64,000 bases of DNA from Flavobacteriales bacterium (GTDB taxonomy: Bacteria > Bacteroidota > Bacteroidia > CAIKAF01). The DNA is taken from the NCBI GenBank assembly GCA_018401695.1, contig JAGYKD010000001.1, forward strand, positions 412,016 through 476,015. The letters run 5' to 3'. Under the pieces are notes generated by a model. The model saw only the letters and a list, made by a program, of their open reading frames with translations. It ran no database searches and had not been told where the DNA came from. The translations under genes were made by a program, and so were the position numbers. Positions 15,118 to 23,331 of the stretch are shown one piece after another. Positions within the stretch are counted from its first letter, which is position 1. Each line of letters starts with the position of its first letter.

Positions 15118-16116
15118 ATGGCCTTGCTGGAACTTAGGGACAAAGGACTTTATTGCGCTGCGGGAGACTTTTACATCGACCCTTGGAGGCCGGTGAACCG
15201 AGCGGTGATTACTCATGCGCATGCCGATCATGCCCGTTACGGATCGAGGCAATACCTGGCTCACCGAGCTTCGGCTTCGGTGCTCAGGCTTAGACTGGGC
15301 AAGGACATTGCTTTGCAAACGCTGGATTATAACCAATCGGTCTATATGCAAGGGGTGCGGATCAGCTTACATCCTGCGGGACATATTCCCGGCTCGGCGC
15401 AAGTTCGGGTAGAACATAATGGCGAAATTTGGGTGGCTTCGGGCGATTATAAAGTCCGCGACGATGGCCTCAGCCCGGCCTTTGAACCGGTGCGCTGCCA
15501 TCACTTCATTACCGAAAGTACCTTTGGCTTGCCTTTGTTTCGATTTCCTCCGCAAGAACAGGTGTTTCAAGATATCCATCAATGGTGGGGACAAAACAGG
15601 AGCGAGGGTTTTTCCACGGTACTTTTTGCCTACAGCCTGGGTAAGGCCCAGCGCTTAATTAAGCATCTAAACCCTGCCACCGGGCCAATATTTGTGCACT
15701 CTGCCATTCGCCAAACCAACAGTGCGCTGCAAGCCGATGGCTGGGACATTCCGGAGCTTCCCTTGCCTTCCGAAGGAAAAAAAGAAGCGTTAAAAGGAGC
15801 TCTGGTTATTGCACCACCCGCAGCGGCAAGAGGCACTTGGCTTAAGGCCTTTGGCCCGGCTCGGCTGGCGACGGCTTCGGGCTGGATGGCGCTGCGAGGT
15901 GCCCGCCGCCGGCAGGCTCTAGACCGCGGCTTCTTGCTCTCCGACCATGCCGATTGGGATGAGCTGCATCAGGCCATTGAAGCCAGCGAGGCAGCACATA
16001 TTTGGGTGACCCACGGATACCGCGCATTGTTTGTGCGGCACCTGCAAGATTTGGGCTATGAAGCCTCGGTATTGGAAACGCCTTTTGCCGGTGAGGAGGC
16101 CGAAGCGGAGGCATGA
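15118..16116 (+). CDS. Ligase-associated DNA exonuclease (metallo-beta-lactamase fold)
   Basis: 332 residues. ATG 15118 (MALLELRDKGLYCAAGDFYI) matches the usual start of this family; in-frame sequence upstream is not homologous. The metal-binding motif is VITHAHADHARYGS, with further conserved LHPAGHIPGSAQV, VASGDYKV and, near the end, FLLSDHADWDEL and HIWVTHGY. The family (beta-CASP/MBL nucleases linked to ATP-dependent ligase) processes DNA ends for repair. Its stop overlaps the ligase start by four bases, so the two are made together. The helicase and phosphoesterase that often follow in this cluster are not present here. Confidence 0.88.
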   Translation: MALLELRDKGLYCAAGDFYIDPWRPVNRAVITHAHADHARYGSRQYLAHRASASVLRLRLGKDIALQTLDYNQSVYMQGVRISLHPAGHIPGSAQVRVEHNGEIWVASGDYKVRDDGLSPAFEPVRCHHFITESTFGLPLFRFPPQEQVFQDIHQWWGQNRSEGFSTVLFAYSLGKAQRLIKHLNPATGPIFVHSAIRQTNSALQADGWDIPELPLPSEGKKEALKGALVIAPPAAARGTWLKAFGPARLATASGWMALRGARRRQALDRGFLLSDHADWDELHQAIEASEAAHIWVTHGYRALFVRHLQDLGYEASVLETPFAGEEAEAEA

Positions 16117-17693
16117 AACGCTTTGCAGCCCTATACGAGCAATTGGATCAAACCCAACGCAGCAAAGAAAAAATTCAAGCTTTGGTCGATTTTTTCAGAG
16201 AGAGCCCACCCGAAGACGCCCTTTGGTTGGTGGCTTTGCTCATGGGCAAACGGCGTCGGCGACCGGTGAAATCGTCGCTTTTGAGGCAATGGGCGGCAGA
16301 GGAGGCGCAATTGCCGCCCTGGTTGTTCGAGGCTTCTTATCAGGTGGCCGGAGATTTGGCCGAAACCATGGCCTTGGTTTTACCGCCGGCAAAGGGACAT
16401 AAAGATCAGGGCTTGGCGCAATGGATGAAGGACTTGGCTGAGCTACAAACCATGCCAGAGGAGCAAAAAGAAGCCTGGATTAAAGCGACGTGGAGACAAC
16501 TGGAAGCTATGGAGCGCTTTGCCTTCAACAAATTATTGACGGGAGGTTTTAGGGTGGGCGTTTCGGCCAAATCGGCCATCAAAGCCATTGCATTGCATTT
16601 GAACAAGCCTGAGGATGAAATAAGTTTGCGCTTGGCCGGCAATTGGACTCCGGAGGCCCATAGCTGGGGGTTGTTGTTGGAGTCTGACCCCGACCAAAGC
16701 CTTAAGGGACGGCCCTACCCTTTTTGCCTGGCCTATGGGTTGGAAGAAAGCCCGGAGGCCTTGGGCCCTGCCCAAGATTGGCAGGTAGAATGGAAATGGG
16801 ACGGCATTCGGGGTCAAATCATTGTACGAGACCGAGAGGTGTATGTTTGGAGCAGGGGTGAAGAACTGGTGACCCATCAATTTCCTGAATTTGCCATATG
16901 GAAGGACAAATTGCCGGAGGGAACGGTGTTGGACGGCGAAATTGTAGCCTGGGAAGCGGGAGAAGTGGGGCCCTTTCATAAATTGCAGCACCGATTGGGA
17001 CGTAAAAAGCCAAGTCAAAAGCTATTGAAGGAATATCCGGTGCGTTTTATAGCCTACGATGTGTTGGAATGGGAAGGCAAAGACCTCCGGGCAGAAGCTT
17101 TGGCGGAACGGAGAAAGTTGTTAGAAGCTTTGGTGCAGGAGGGCCCTCCGGGTCTGCTTGCTTCGGAGGTTTTAAGGATTAGCGACTGGAGTGAGGCCAA
17201 GGCATGGAGAGCCGGGGCAAGAGATTGCAAGGCAGAGGGTTTGATGCTTAAATCCAAGCAAAGTCCGTATCGCGTGGGGCGCAAAAAAGGCGATTGGTGG
17301 AAATGGAAATTGGATCCGCGCAGCATAGATGCAGTGTTAATTTACGCGCAGCGCGGCCATGGACGGAGGGCGAATTTGTATACGGACTTCACCTTTGCGG
17401 TTTGGCGGGGAGAAGAATTGGTGCCCTTTGCGAAGGCATACAGCGGCCTCACCGATGAGGAAATGAAACAAGTAGATGCCTTTGTAAAGAAACAAAGTTT
17501 GGAATCGTTTGGACCGGTGCGCAAGGTTGAGCCTTTGTTGGTGTTCGAAATTGGTTTTGAGGGCATACAGCCCAGCAGCCGACACAAATCGGGAGTTTCG
17601 GTGCGGTTTCCCCGCATGTTGCGCTGGCGGCAAGACAAAAAAGCGGAGGATGCGAATTGCCTGGAAGATTTGATGGCATTTTTGGACAAATAG
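16113..17693 (+). CDS. ATP-dependent DNA ligase
   Basis: 526 residues. An N-terminal all-helical DNA-binding domain (about residues 1-195) precedes the adenylation domain with the nucleophile in VEWKWDGIRG (Lys228, motif I). Motif III is VLDGEIVAW, motif IV RFIAYDVLE, then AEGLMLKSKQSPY and DWWKWKLDP (motif V). An OB-fold follows, ending FEIGFEGIQPSSRHKSG. It seals nicks using ATP, unlike the NAD-dependent replicative LigA. It is coupled to the exonuclease gene by a 4-bp overlap, a pairing known from bacterial DNA-repair ligase clusters. Confidence 0.93.
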   Translation: MKRFAALYEQLDQTQRSKEKIQALVDFFRESPPEDALWLVALLMGKRRRRPVKSSLLRQWAAEEAQLPPWLFEASYQVAGDLAETMALVLPPAKGHKDQGLAQWMKDLAELQTMPEEQKEAWIKATWRQLEAMERFAFNKLLTGGFRVGVSAKSAIKAIALHLNKPEDEISLRLAGNWTPEAHSWGLLLESDPDQSLKGRPYPFCLAYGLEESPEALGPAQDWQVEWKWDGIRGQIIVRDREVYVWSRGEELVTHQFPEFAIWKDKLPEGTVLDGEIVAWEAGEVGPFHKLQHRLGRKKPSQKLLKEYPVRFIAYDVLEWEGKDLRAEALAERRKLLEALVQEGPPGLLASEVLRISDWSEAKAWRAGARDCKAEGLMLKSKQSPYRVGRKKGDWWKWKLDPRSIDAVLIYAQRGHGRRANLYTDFTFAVWRGEELVPFAKAYSGLTDEEMKQVDAFVKKQSLESFGPVRKVEPLLVFEIGFEGIQPSSRHKSGVSVRFPRMLRWRQDKKAEDANCLEDLMAFLDK

Positions 17694-17864
17694 CGCTCTA
17701 AGGCAAAGCACAAACCCGGGGATTCCGACTATTTATTTCATCAAGTTTTCTTTGCAGATTCGTTACTACGAGGGAATTTCACCTCGTCGAACGTCTCCAT
17801 AACCTCAGATTTGGATATAACTTAGCCAATCCTTTAGTATAGCCTTAAAAAAAGGATTTAACCA

Positions 17865-18011
17865 AGCGGCAGGGATGGAAGCGGTAGCCCGGAGGTACCA
17901 ACCTTAGGCGCGCTTGGCGGGCGGAGGCCCCCGATGTTTCGGGGGACCCCGTACCGCTTAGCGCGCCTTGGTTGGGACCGAGGACTAAAGCTGACAGCCC
18001 GTAAGCCGCCC
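17865..18011. repeat. GC-rich structured intergenic element, copy 3 (variant)
   Basis: Outer arms TAGGCGCGCT and AGCGCGCC pair around an inner hairpin GAGGCCCCCGATGTTTCGGG then GGACCCCGTACCGCTT. That inner hairpin is the same core as at 26751 and 58729. The flanks GCAGGGATGGAAGCGGTAGC and GACAGCCCG match the 11600 variant. The remaining parts of the 17694-18146 gap show nothing I can identify. Confidence 0.55.
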
Positions 18012-18146
18012 AAAAAAATATTTATTTTATACAAACCAGGGAACCACAGCCACCGGAGGCGAAAGTTTAAACAAGGGTAGCAACCCAAGCAACAGCCCCG
18101 GGCTGCGGCAAGGAAATAAACAGGTCGTTAATCTCGGGGTAAATTT

Positions 18147-19136
18147 TTAAAACAAGCATCTGAACCGCATGCGACCTTGCCCGCTCACTACATCTACCAA
18201 ATACAAGCCCTGCGATAGCGAGTGCCCCGGAATTTCCCAAAGGCCCTGGGGCTCGGGCAGCTCAAAAACTTCCAGCTCCCTGCCCTGAATATCCATAAGC
18301 CGGATTTGCAAAGCTCCTCCTTGCCAATGGTTCAAGTCCAAACTTGGCTTAGGATTATGCACCATGCGTATGCCTTCCATATCCGGCAACTGGTCTTGCC
18401 CCGCAAAATCAGCGTCTAAATATTGTACGGTTTGCACGTCAATAGGCAATAAATCTGAAGTAAGACTGGTTATTATCAGCACCGGATAGGGGCGATTTTC
18501 CGCAAAAAAGCGATAGGTAATGTTTTCGTTGGTATTTACGATGGGGAAACCACCCAAATTGCCTTGGTCTAAGCTGTTTTCTTCGGTCCGCACCCGCAAT
18601 ACCCGGTCAAAACTTTGTCCTCCCGGCAGCTGCAAACTTCCGGTGCCATCTACCCTAAAATTGACTGTGCCGGAACGACTAAAACTGTTGCCCTGGAAGT
18701 CGAAGCCGCAAGAAAACAGGTCAAAGCCTTGGTCATTGTAGTCCATGGGAAACTCCAACTCTGTCATGGGTGCCACGCAATCCAAAAAGAAAAGCGCTTG
18801 ACCGAAAGCATGGAGGGTCCAACCGTCTTGATTCATTTCGTAAACGCTCAAGGTAAGTCCATTATCTACCACATGGGTAGCTTGAGGATAGGCAGAAGCC
18901 TCATTTGCTGTGGCAGGATCCAAGGCTTGAACTTCCTGAGCCATGCCGCTAGCTAAGGCAGAAAAATCCCAGGCCTGTGCCAGACCTCCGGGACCCGGAT
19001 CCTCGGTTTGGTTAAGTGTCCGATACTTGTAGGACCAGCCCAGGTTGGGGTTGGCCCAAGTATCCAAAGTAAGGTTCTGCTGAGCCGTCAAAGATCCGAA
19101 GAAGGTGCATGCAAACAAGTAGATACGTAGTCTCAT
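18147..19136 (-). CDS. Secreted protein of unknown function with T9SS-type C-terminus
   Basis: 329 residues with a signal peptide (MRLRIYLFACTFFGSLTAQ). The body is beta-rich (WDFSALASGMAQEVQALDPA, then GSLQLPGGQSFDRVLRVRTE) and has no motif I recognise. The last 70 residues (MVHNPKPSLDL, then LMDIQGRELEVFELPEPQG and SLSQGLYLVDVVSGQGRMRF) resemble the type A sorting domain that sends proteins through the type IX system, although the opening N-P signature is atypical. TAAATTTA lies four bases before the ATG (19141-19148, minus strand), the same layout as the leaderless genes. Confidence 0.72.
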   Translation of the reverse strand: MRLRIYLFACTFFGSLTAQQNLTLDTWANPNLGWSYKYRTLNQTEDPGPGGLAQAWDFSALASGMAQEVQALDPATANEASAYPQATHVVDNGLTLSVYEMNQDGWTLHAFGQALFFLDCVAPMTELEFPMDYNDQGFDLFSCGFDFQGNSFSRSGTVNFRVDGTGSLQLPGGQSFDRVLRVRTEENSLDQGNLGGFPIVNTNENITYRFFAENRPYPVLIITSLTSDLLPIDVQTVQYLDADFAGQDQLPDMEGIRMVHNPKPSLDLNHWQGGALQIRLMDIQGRELEVFELPEPQGLWEIPGHSLSQGLYLVDVVSGQGRMRFRCLF

Positions 19137-19140
19137 GCAC

Positions 19141-19148
19141 TAAATTTA
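19141..19148 (-). promoter_or_regulatory. TAAATTTA promoter element, minus strand
   Basis: TAnnTTTR element followed by GTGC and the ATG at 19136. Confidence 0.55.
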
Positions 19149-19286
19149 GACAATTTATGTTTATGCCTTAAGGTGAAAACTAATAGGAATCGATGTGTTC
19201 CAAACCAAAGTTGTGGTTTACAAGCTAGGGTGGAGATGGCATGTGAACCCAAGGCGCATCCGTTTGTTCTAAGCTAAAGTTGCCTT

Positions 19287-20066
19287 ATGAAAACGTGGCT
19301 TGTTTCCCTAATCCTTGCATCGCTTGTATTGCAAAGTTCCTGTGTAACCGTTCGACAGGGCACCGTTGGGGTAAAACGCAAAGTGGGAAAAATAAATGAC
19401 AAACCGCTTCCCCCCGGAGCCCGCTGGTTCAATCCATTCATCACTACCGTTATTGTAGTCCCTGTACGGACTGTAAACCTGGAAGTTGACTTGGCGCTAC
19501 CCAGCAAAGAAGGACTCAACGTAAACGCAAAAATCTCTATTCTTTACCACGTAGAAGAATCCAAAGCTACCGACGTCATTGGAACCATTGGTCCGGACTA
19601 CGAAGAAATCATGATTCTTCCGGTGTTTAGAGCCGCTGCCGCCGATATCACTGCCAAATTTATGGCCAAAGACATGCATACCGGCAACCGCTTAGGTATT
19701 GAAAATGCCATTCGAGACCGAATGATGGAGATTTTGGGCGAACGAGGTTTTGTGATTGAATCGGTGCTGATGAAAAGCATTCAATTGCCGCCCGGCTTGT
19801 ATAGGGCCATAGAAAACAAGCTGGAAGCCGAACAAGAAGCCCAACGTATGGAATTTGTGCTGCAAAAAGAGCGGCAAGAAGCCCAGCGCAGAACCATTGA
19901 AGCCGAGGGCATCCGCGATGCAAACCGCATTATCTCCGAGGGACTTACCCCTCAAATTTTGCAGTATAAGGCCATAGAAGCGTACCGGGAATTATCCACC
20001 TCCCCCAACACCAAAATCCTTATTGGCGCCACCGACCAACCGGTCATCTTAAACCCAACGCCCTAA
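19287..20066 (+). CDS. Prohibitin/SPFH-domain lipoprotein
   Basis: 259 residues. SPFH (Band 7) proteins form membrane-bound oligomeric cages that organise membrane microdomains or proteases. The N-terminus MKTWLVSLILASLVLQSSC has a lipobox (Cys19), so this member is lipid-anchored rather than held by a transmembrane helix. The SPFH domain runs from VRQGTVGVKRKVGKI through PPGARWFNPFI, VRTVNLEVDLALPSKEGLNV and KISILYHVEES to the coiled-coil region ENKLEAEQEAQRMEFVLQKE. The C-terminal ILQYKAIEAYRELSTSPNTK is typical of prohibitins. TAAAGTTG four bases before the ATG is a one-mismatch promoter element. The REP array starts about 64 bp after the stop. Confidence 0.85.
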   Translation: MKTWLVSLILASLVLQSSCVTVRQGTVGVKRKVGKINDKPLPPGARWFNPFITTVIVVPVRTVNLEVDLALPSKEGLNVNAKISILYHVEESKATDVIGTIGPDYEEIMILPVFRAAAADITAKFMAKDMHTGNRLGIENAIRDRMMEILGERGFVIESVLMKSIQLPPGLYRAIENKLEAEQEAQRMEFVLQKERQEAQRRTIEAEGIRDANRIISEGLTPQILQYKAIEAYRELSTSPNTKILIGATDQPVILNPTP

Positions 20067-20129
20067 TGCTTGGCATGGCGATGCACCGGACAAATTGTCC
20101 GTTGCATTACCATGCATCACTTGTCACTC

Positions 20130-20440
20130 AGAGACGGGGGGCACTGGGTGAGACGCAGGGCACTGCGTCTTTACGGCGTCTTTACGGCATCGTTGGGAGA
20201 CGCAGGGCACTGCGTCATTGAGAGACGCAGGGCACTGCGGCTTTACGGCATCGTTGGGAGACGCAGGGCACTGCGTTATTGAGAGACGCAGGGCACTGCG
20301 GCTTTACTGCATCGTTGGGAGACGCAGGGCACTGCGTCATCGAGAGACGGGGGGCACTGCGTCTTTACGGCATCGTTGGGAGACGCAGGGCACTGCGTCA
20401 TCGAGAGACGCAGGGCACTGCGTCTTTACTGCGCCTTTAC
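20130..20440. repeat. REP palindrome array with 61-bp period (core GCAGGGCACTGC)
   Basis: CATCGTTGGGAGACGCAGGG recurs at 20188, 20249, 20310 and 20371, exactly 61 bp apart. Each unit holds two palindromes GAGACGCAG-GGCA-CTGCGTC in different states of decay, joined by CTTTACGG or ATTGAGA. Arms match the 13908 array; the core does not. No gene is visible in the 20067-20451 gap. Confidence 0.85.
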
Positions 20441-20451
20441 CTCATCACTCA

Positions 20452-20949
20452 TCAATCCCTCTCCCAATGCTCAAAGGCAAAGGCATAGGCATGCCGCGCA
20501 TCGGGCTCGTGCTGCTCGCGATGCAGCAAACGCCACCCTTCCTGTAAATCTATTGGAAAAAAAACCGCTGCCTTTGGCGAAGCATGCACCCGCGTCATGC
20601 GCACATCCGTTAAAAAAGGCAGGGCTGCCGCATAAATGCCTGCACCACCGGCAATAATTACCTCCTCAGCCTCCGGAAACAAAGCCAGGGCCGAATCCAC
20701 ATCGCGCGCTACAAGCCAGGACCCGTCGGCAGGCGCCTCCAAGGAGCCCGAAACCACCACGTTCACCCGCTTAGGCAGCGGCTTAGCACCAATACTTTCA
20801 AAGGTTTTGCGCCCCATAATCATAGGTTTATGCAGCGTATAACGCATAAAAAACCGCAAATCATCGGGCAATCGCCAGGGCAAATCGCCGTCCACTCCAA
20901 TAGCATCGTTCAAACCCGCGGCCACCACCGCCGTTACTCGCCTGCTCAT
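20452..20949 (-). CDS. folA: Dihydrofolate reductase
   Basis: Reduces dihydrofolate, made by thymidylate synthase, back to tetrahydrofolate with NADPH. 165 residues. The N-terminal [20 protein letters not shown] then LPDDLRFFM carries the active-site Asp (LPDD). [14 protein letters not shown] is the NADPH pyrophosphate segment, and [16 protein letters not shown] is the cofactor G-G strand. The start overlaps the stop of thyA by four bases (ATGA), so both enzymes of the dTMP cycle are translationally coupled. Confidence 0.94.
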   Translation of the reverse strand: MSRRVTAVVAAGLNDAIGVDGDLPWRLPDDLRFFMRYTLHKPMIMGRKTFESIGAKPLPKRVNVVVSGSLEAPADGSWLVARDVDSALALFPEAEEVIIAGGAGIYAAALPFLTDVRMTRVHASPKAAVFFPIDLQEGWRLLHREQHEPDARHAYAFAFEHWERD

Positions 20950-21740
20950 ACCGCTACCGGGGCTTTTATGGCCGGATGGTGCAGGTAATTCCGCACCTCA
21001 ATATCTTTAAATGCAAAACCGTCGATGGACCTCACCTCCGGATTCAAATGGAGCTGCGGTAAAGGAAAAGGACTACGGCTCAACTGCAGCTGCACCTGTT
21101 CCATATGGTTGGAATAAATGTGGGCATCGCCCAGCGTATGCACAAAATCGCCGACCTGAAGGCCACAAACCTGCGCCATCATATGCGTCAACAGCGCATA
21201 CGAAGCAATGTTGAAGGGCACGCCCAAAAACACATCGGCGCTGCGTTGATAGAGTTGGCAACTCAGCTTGCCCTGCGCTACATAAAACTGAAACAAGGCA
21301 TGGCAGGGGGCCAAATGCATGGCCGGCAAGTCTGAAACGTTCCAGGCGCTCACCACCATGCGCCGCGAATCGGGCTGATGCTTAAGCAAATGCACCATTT
21401 CGGCGATTTGGTCGTATACTTTGCCGTCGGCCCCTTTCCAAGAGCGCCATTGGGCGCCGTATACAGGACCCAGTTCGCCATCCTCGTCGGCCCATTCGTC
21501 CCAAATCGACACCCCATGCTCCTGCAAATAACGCACGTTGGTGCCGCCCTTTAAAAACCACAAAAGCTCGTAAATCACTGACTTTAAGTGCACTTTTTTT
21601 GTAGTAACCAAAGGAAAGCCTTGGCCCAAATCGTAGCGCATTTGGTATCCAAACACACTGCGCGTCCCCGTCCCCGTGCGGTCGCCCTTATCGACGCCAT
21701 GATCCAAAATATGTTGCAGCAAATGGTGGTAAACAAACAT
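20946..21740 (-). CDS. thyA: Thymidylate synthase
   Basis: Converts dUMP and methylene-tetrahydrofolate to dTMP and dihydrofolate. 264 residues, the length of short-form ThyA. Motifs: [14 protein letters not shown] near the N-terminus, [20 protein letters not shown], the active site [17 protein letters not shown] with nucleophile Cys146, then [20 protein letters not shown] and the C-terminal [13 protein letters not shown] 21740 fits the family start; TACCTTCA lies four bases upstream. It forms an operon with folA. A GC-rich structured element lies 32 bp upstream of the start, the only such element in a divergent gap. Confidence 0.96.
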   Translation of the reverse strand: MFVYHHLLQHILDHGVDKGDRTGTGTRSVFGYQMRYDLGQGFPLVTTKKVHLKSVIYELLWFLKGGTNVRYLQEHGVSIWDEWADEDGELGPVYGAQWRSWKGADGKVYDQIAEMVHLLKHQPDSRRMVVSAWNVSDLPAMHLAPCHALFQFYVAQGKLSCQLYQRSADVFLGVPFNIASYALLTHMMAQVCGLQVGDFVHTLGDAHIYSNHMEQVQLQLSRSPFPLPQLHLNPEVRSIDGFAFKDIEVRNYLHHPAIKAPVAV

Positions 21741-21744
21741 GCAA

Positions 21745-21752
21745 TGAAGGTA
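21745..21752 (-). promoter_or_regulatory. TACCTTCA promoter element abutting thyA start
   Basis: TAnnTTYR variant (T to C at the seventh base), followed by TTGC and the ATG at 21740. Confidence 0.5.
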
Positions 21753-21771
21753 AGGAAAAGAGAGAAAAGGG

Positions 21772-21945
21772 TGGGCCCCGGTTGCCAAAAAGCGGGCATA
21801 TATTCTAACCGGCCCTTAGGCTCGGTCACCCTTTGGGTCGGCTAAGGGAGGTACGCGCTCCGGTGGCTCCACAAGTTCCGCCTCCTCGCTGCGGCCTCCC
21901 TAAGCAGCCCCAAAGGGGGGCCCTCGCTTGGGGCCGGGGGGCCAA
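21772..21945 (+). repeat. GC-rich structured intergenic element, copy 4
   Basis: 5' end TGGGCCCCGGTTGCC and 3' end TTGGGGCCGGGGGGCCAAA are inverted. GGTCGGCTAAGGGAGG pairs with CCTCCCTAAGCAGCC around GGTGGCT and CCGCCTCCTCGC. The terminal 19 bases are nearly identical to copy 1 at 6880. I see nothing else in the 21946-22089 stretch apart from TAACTTAG at 22074, a possible weak promoter. Confidence 0.7.
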
Positions 21946-22089
21946 ACTTTGAAAATCCCTCGTCCAATGAAAAAATGAATTCCTCAGCCCTAAAAAGCAC
22001 AATACTTTGTTGAGAAAAGCGTTTCTTTATTCTCAGTATACAAAGAAGGCCGCGACCTAAAGCAATAAAAACGTAACTTAGCTACATCT

Positions 22090-23175
22090 ATGCGCATCCT
22101 AAGCTCCATTTTCACTTCCCTTTTCCTGCTCCTATTCACCCTAGGCCAAACAAGCGCTCAAAGCCCCGGCTACTTGTACCATCGACATATAGACTCTGCC
22201 CAAGAAGCCTTGAATTCCGGAAATATGAATGCCTTTTTGAAGCACCAAAAGGCGGCCTTTTCCACCGGCATTTTTGATGCGGCCGATGGACTAAGTCTTG
22301 TGGTGGGTGCTATAGGCTTAGGGGAAAAACAAACCGCCGAAACCTTGTTTTTGGAGCTTGCATCTAAGGGATTGCATATGAAAGTCCTCAAGCAAAGACT
22401 GCAACTTATTCACCAAGCAGAAGGCATAGAACCTTCCTTCCAAAAGCATTGCGGAGACTTTCAACAAAACCTTGCCCATGTCCAAAACGCCTGGAAAAAA
22501 GCGTACCGGGCCCCTTCCAAAGAAAAAGCCGCCGCCTGGGCAAAACGTAGCGTAAAAAAAATCGACCGATTGGAGCGTGCCTATGTAAATCATTCAAAAG
22601 TGGGCCGTTGGAGTGACCGGGAAGACTCCTTAAAGCGGTCGGAATTGGGCAACCAAATGCATGTTCAAATAAAAAATTTAATCGATGGTCTGGGTTTTTT
22701 TCCAGGGGAGTGCTATTTAGGAGAAAACCTGAGTTTTGCCCTAACCAAGGCTTTAGATTATTTAAGCCCCGAACAACTGCTCGAGTTTATGCCGGCCATA
22801 GAAGCCTCCATTCAATCGGGCCAACTTTTAGACATCAAAACCACCGCCGAAAGTCTGGAATATGTTGCCCTAACCACAGGCAAGTACATTATACCTACCG
22901 AAAAAGGCTATGCCTTACGTGATTTGAGGACCGAAGCGCATCCTTCAGGGAGATATCCGCACTATTTGGGCTTATATTTTGACTGTGCCAAAGGGGACAA
23001 CCAAGCTTATGTTTGGTTTTTACCTCCAAGAGCCGCCGGCCTCAGTATAGAAGAAATTGAAACCATGCGCCAAAGACTTTGCCTTTCAAGCTATACCGAC
23101 TATTTGGCTAAGTCTTCCGTACAGGTGCTTTCTTGGAGCGCCTACCTCGAGAAATCGGCGAGTTTGTGGCCGTGA
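22090..23175 (+). CDS. Secreted protein of unknown function
   Basis: 361 residues with a signal peptide (MRILSSIFTSLFLLLFTLGQ, cleavage near TSAQ). The mature protein is mainly helical and rich in Lys, Ala and Leu (for example AWKKAYRAPSKEKAAAWAKR). Its N-terminal third (SAQEALNSGNMNAFLKHQKA, then LGEKQTAETLFLELASKG) has a TPR-like helix pattern. The C-terminal third (SGRYPHYLGLYFDCAKGDNQ, then AYVWFLPPR) is more strand-like. I do not recognise the family, and there is no sorting domain. It is a single-gene unit followed by two REP-like palindromes at 23193. Confidence 0.7.
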   Translation: MRILSSIFTSLFLLLFTLGQTSAQSPGYLYHRHIDSAQEALNSGNMNAFLKHQKAAFSTGIFDAADGLSLVVGAIGLGEKQTAETLFLELASKGLHMKVLKQRLQLIHQAEGIEPSFQKHCGDFQQNLAHVQNAWKKAYRAPSKEKAAAWAKRSVKKIDRLERAYVNHSKVGRWSDREDSLKRSELGNQMHVQIKNLIDGLGFFPGECYLGENLSFALTKALDYLSPEQLLEFMPAIEASIQSGQLLDIKTTAESLEYVALTTGKYIIPTEKGYALRDLRTEAHPSGRYPHYLGLYFDCAKGDNQAYVWFLPPRAAGLSIEEIETMRQRLCLSSYTDYLAKSSVQVLSWSAYLEKSASLWP

Positions 23176-23192
23176 ATGGTGAATGATAAAGG

Positions 23193-23254
23193 GTGAAGTA
23201 AAGACGGAGGACTCTCAGTCTCCCCGTAAAGACGGAGGATTCTCGGTCTCCCAA
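23193..23254. repeat. Two REP-type palindromes (GGAGGAcTCTCA core)
   Basis: On the minus strand each copy reads GGGAGAC, a 12-base core (CGAGAATCCTCC or TGAGAGTCCTCC), then GTCTTTAC. The arms match the 20130 array while the core differs. Confidence 0.6.
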
Positions 23255-23331
23255 TGATGTTACGTACCCCTTTTCCGCACTAAACCCCCAATCCGTTGAA
23301 GGTAAACAGGGTTGAAACCTTCCCCCATCCC

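Noticed and set aside
20130-20440. CRISPR array
   Set aside because: Regular 61-bp spacing suggested it, but the units have no unique spacers and no cas genes are near; the units are palindromic REPs.
20218-20657. Reading frames through the 61-bp REP array
   Set aside because: They are translations of the palindromic repeat (RDAGHCGFTASLG-type) and the unit length is not a multiple of three, so they are not genes.
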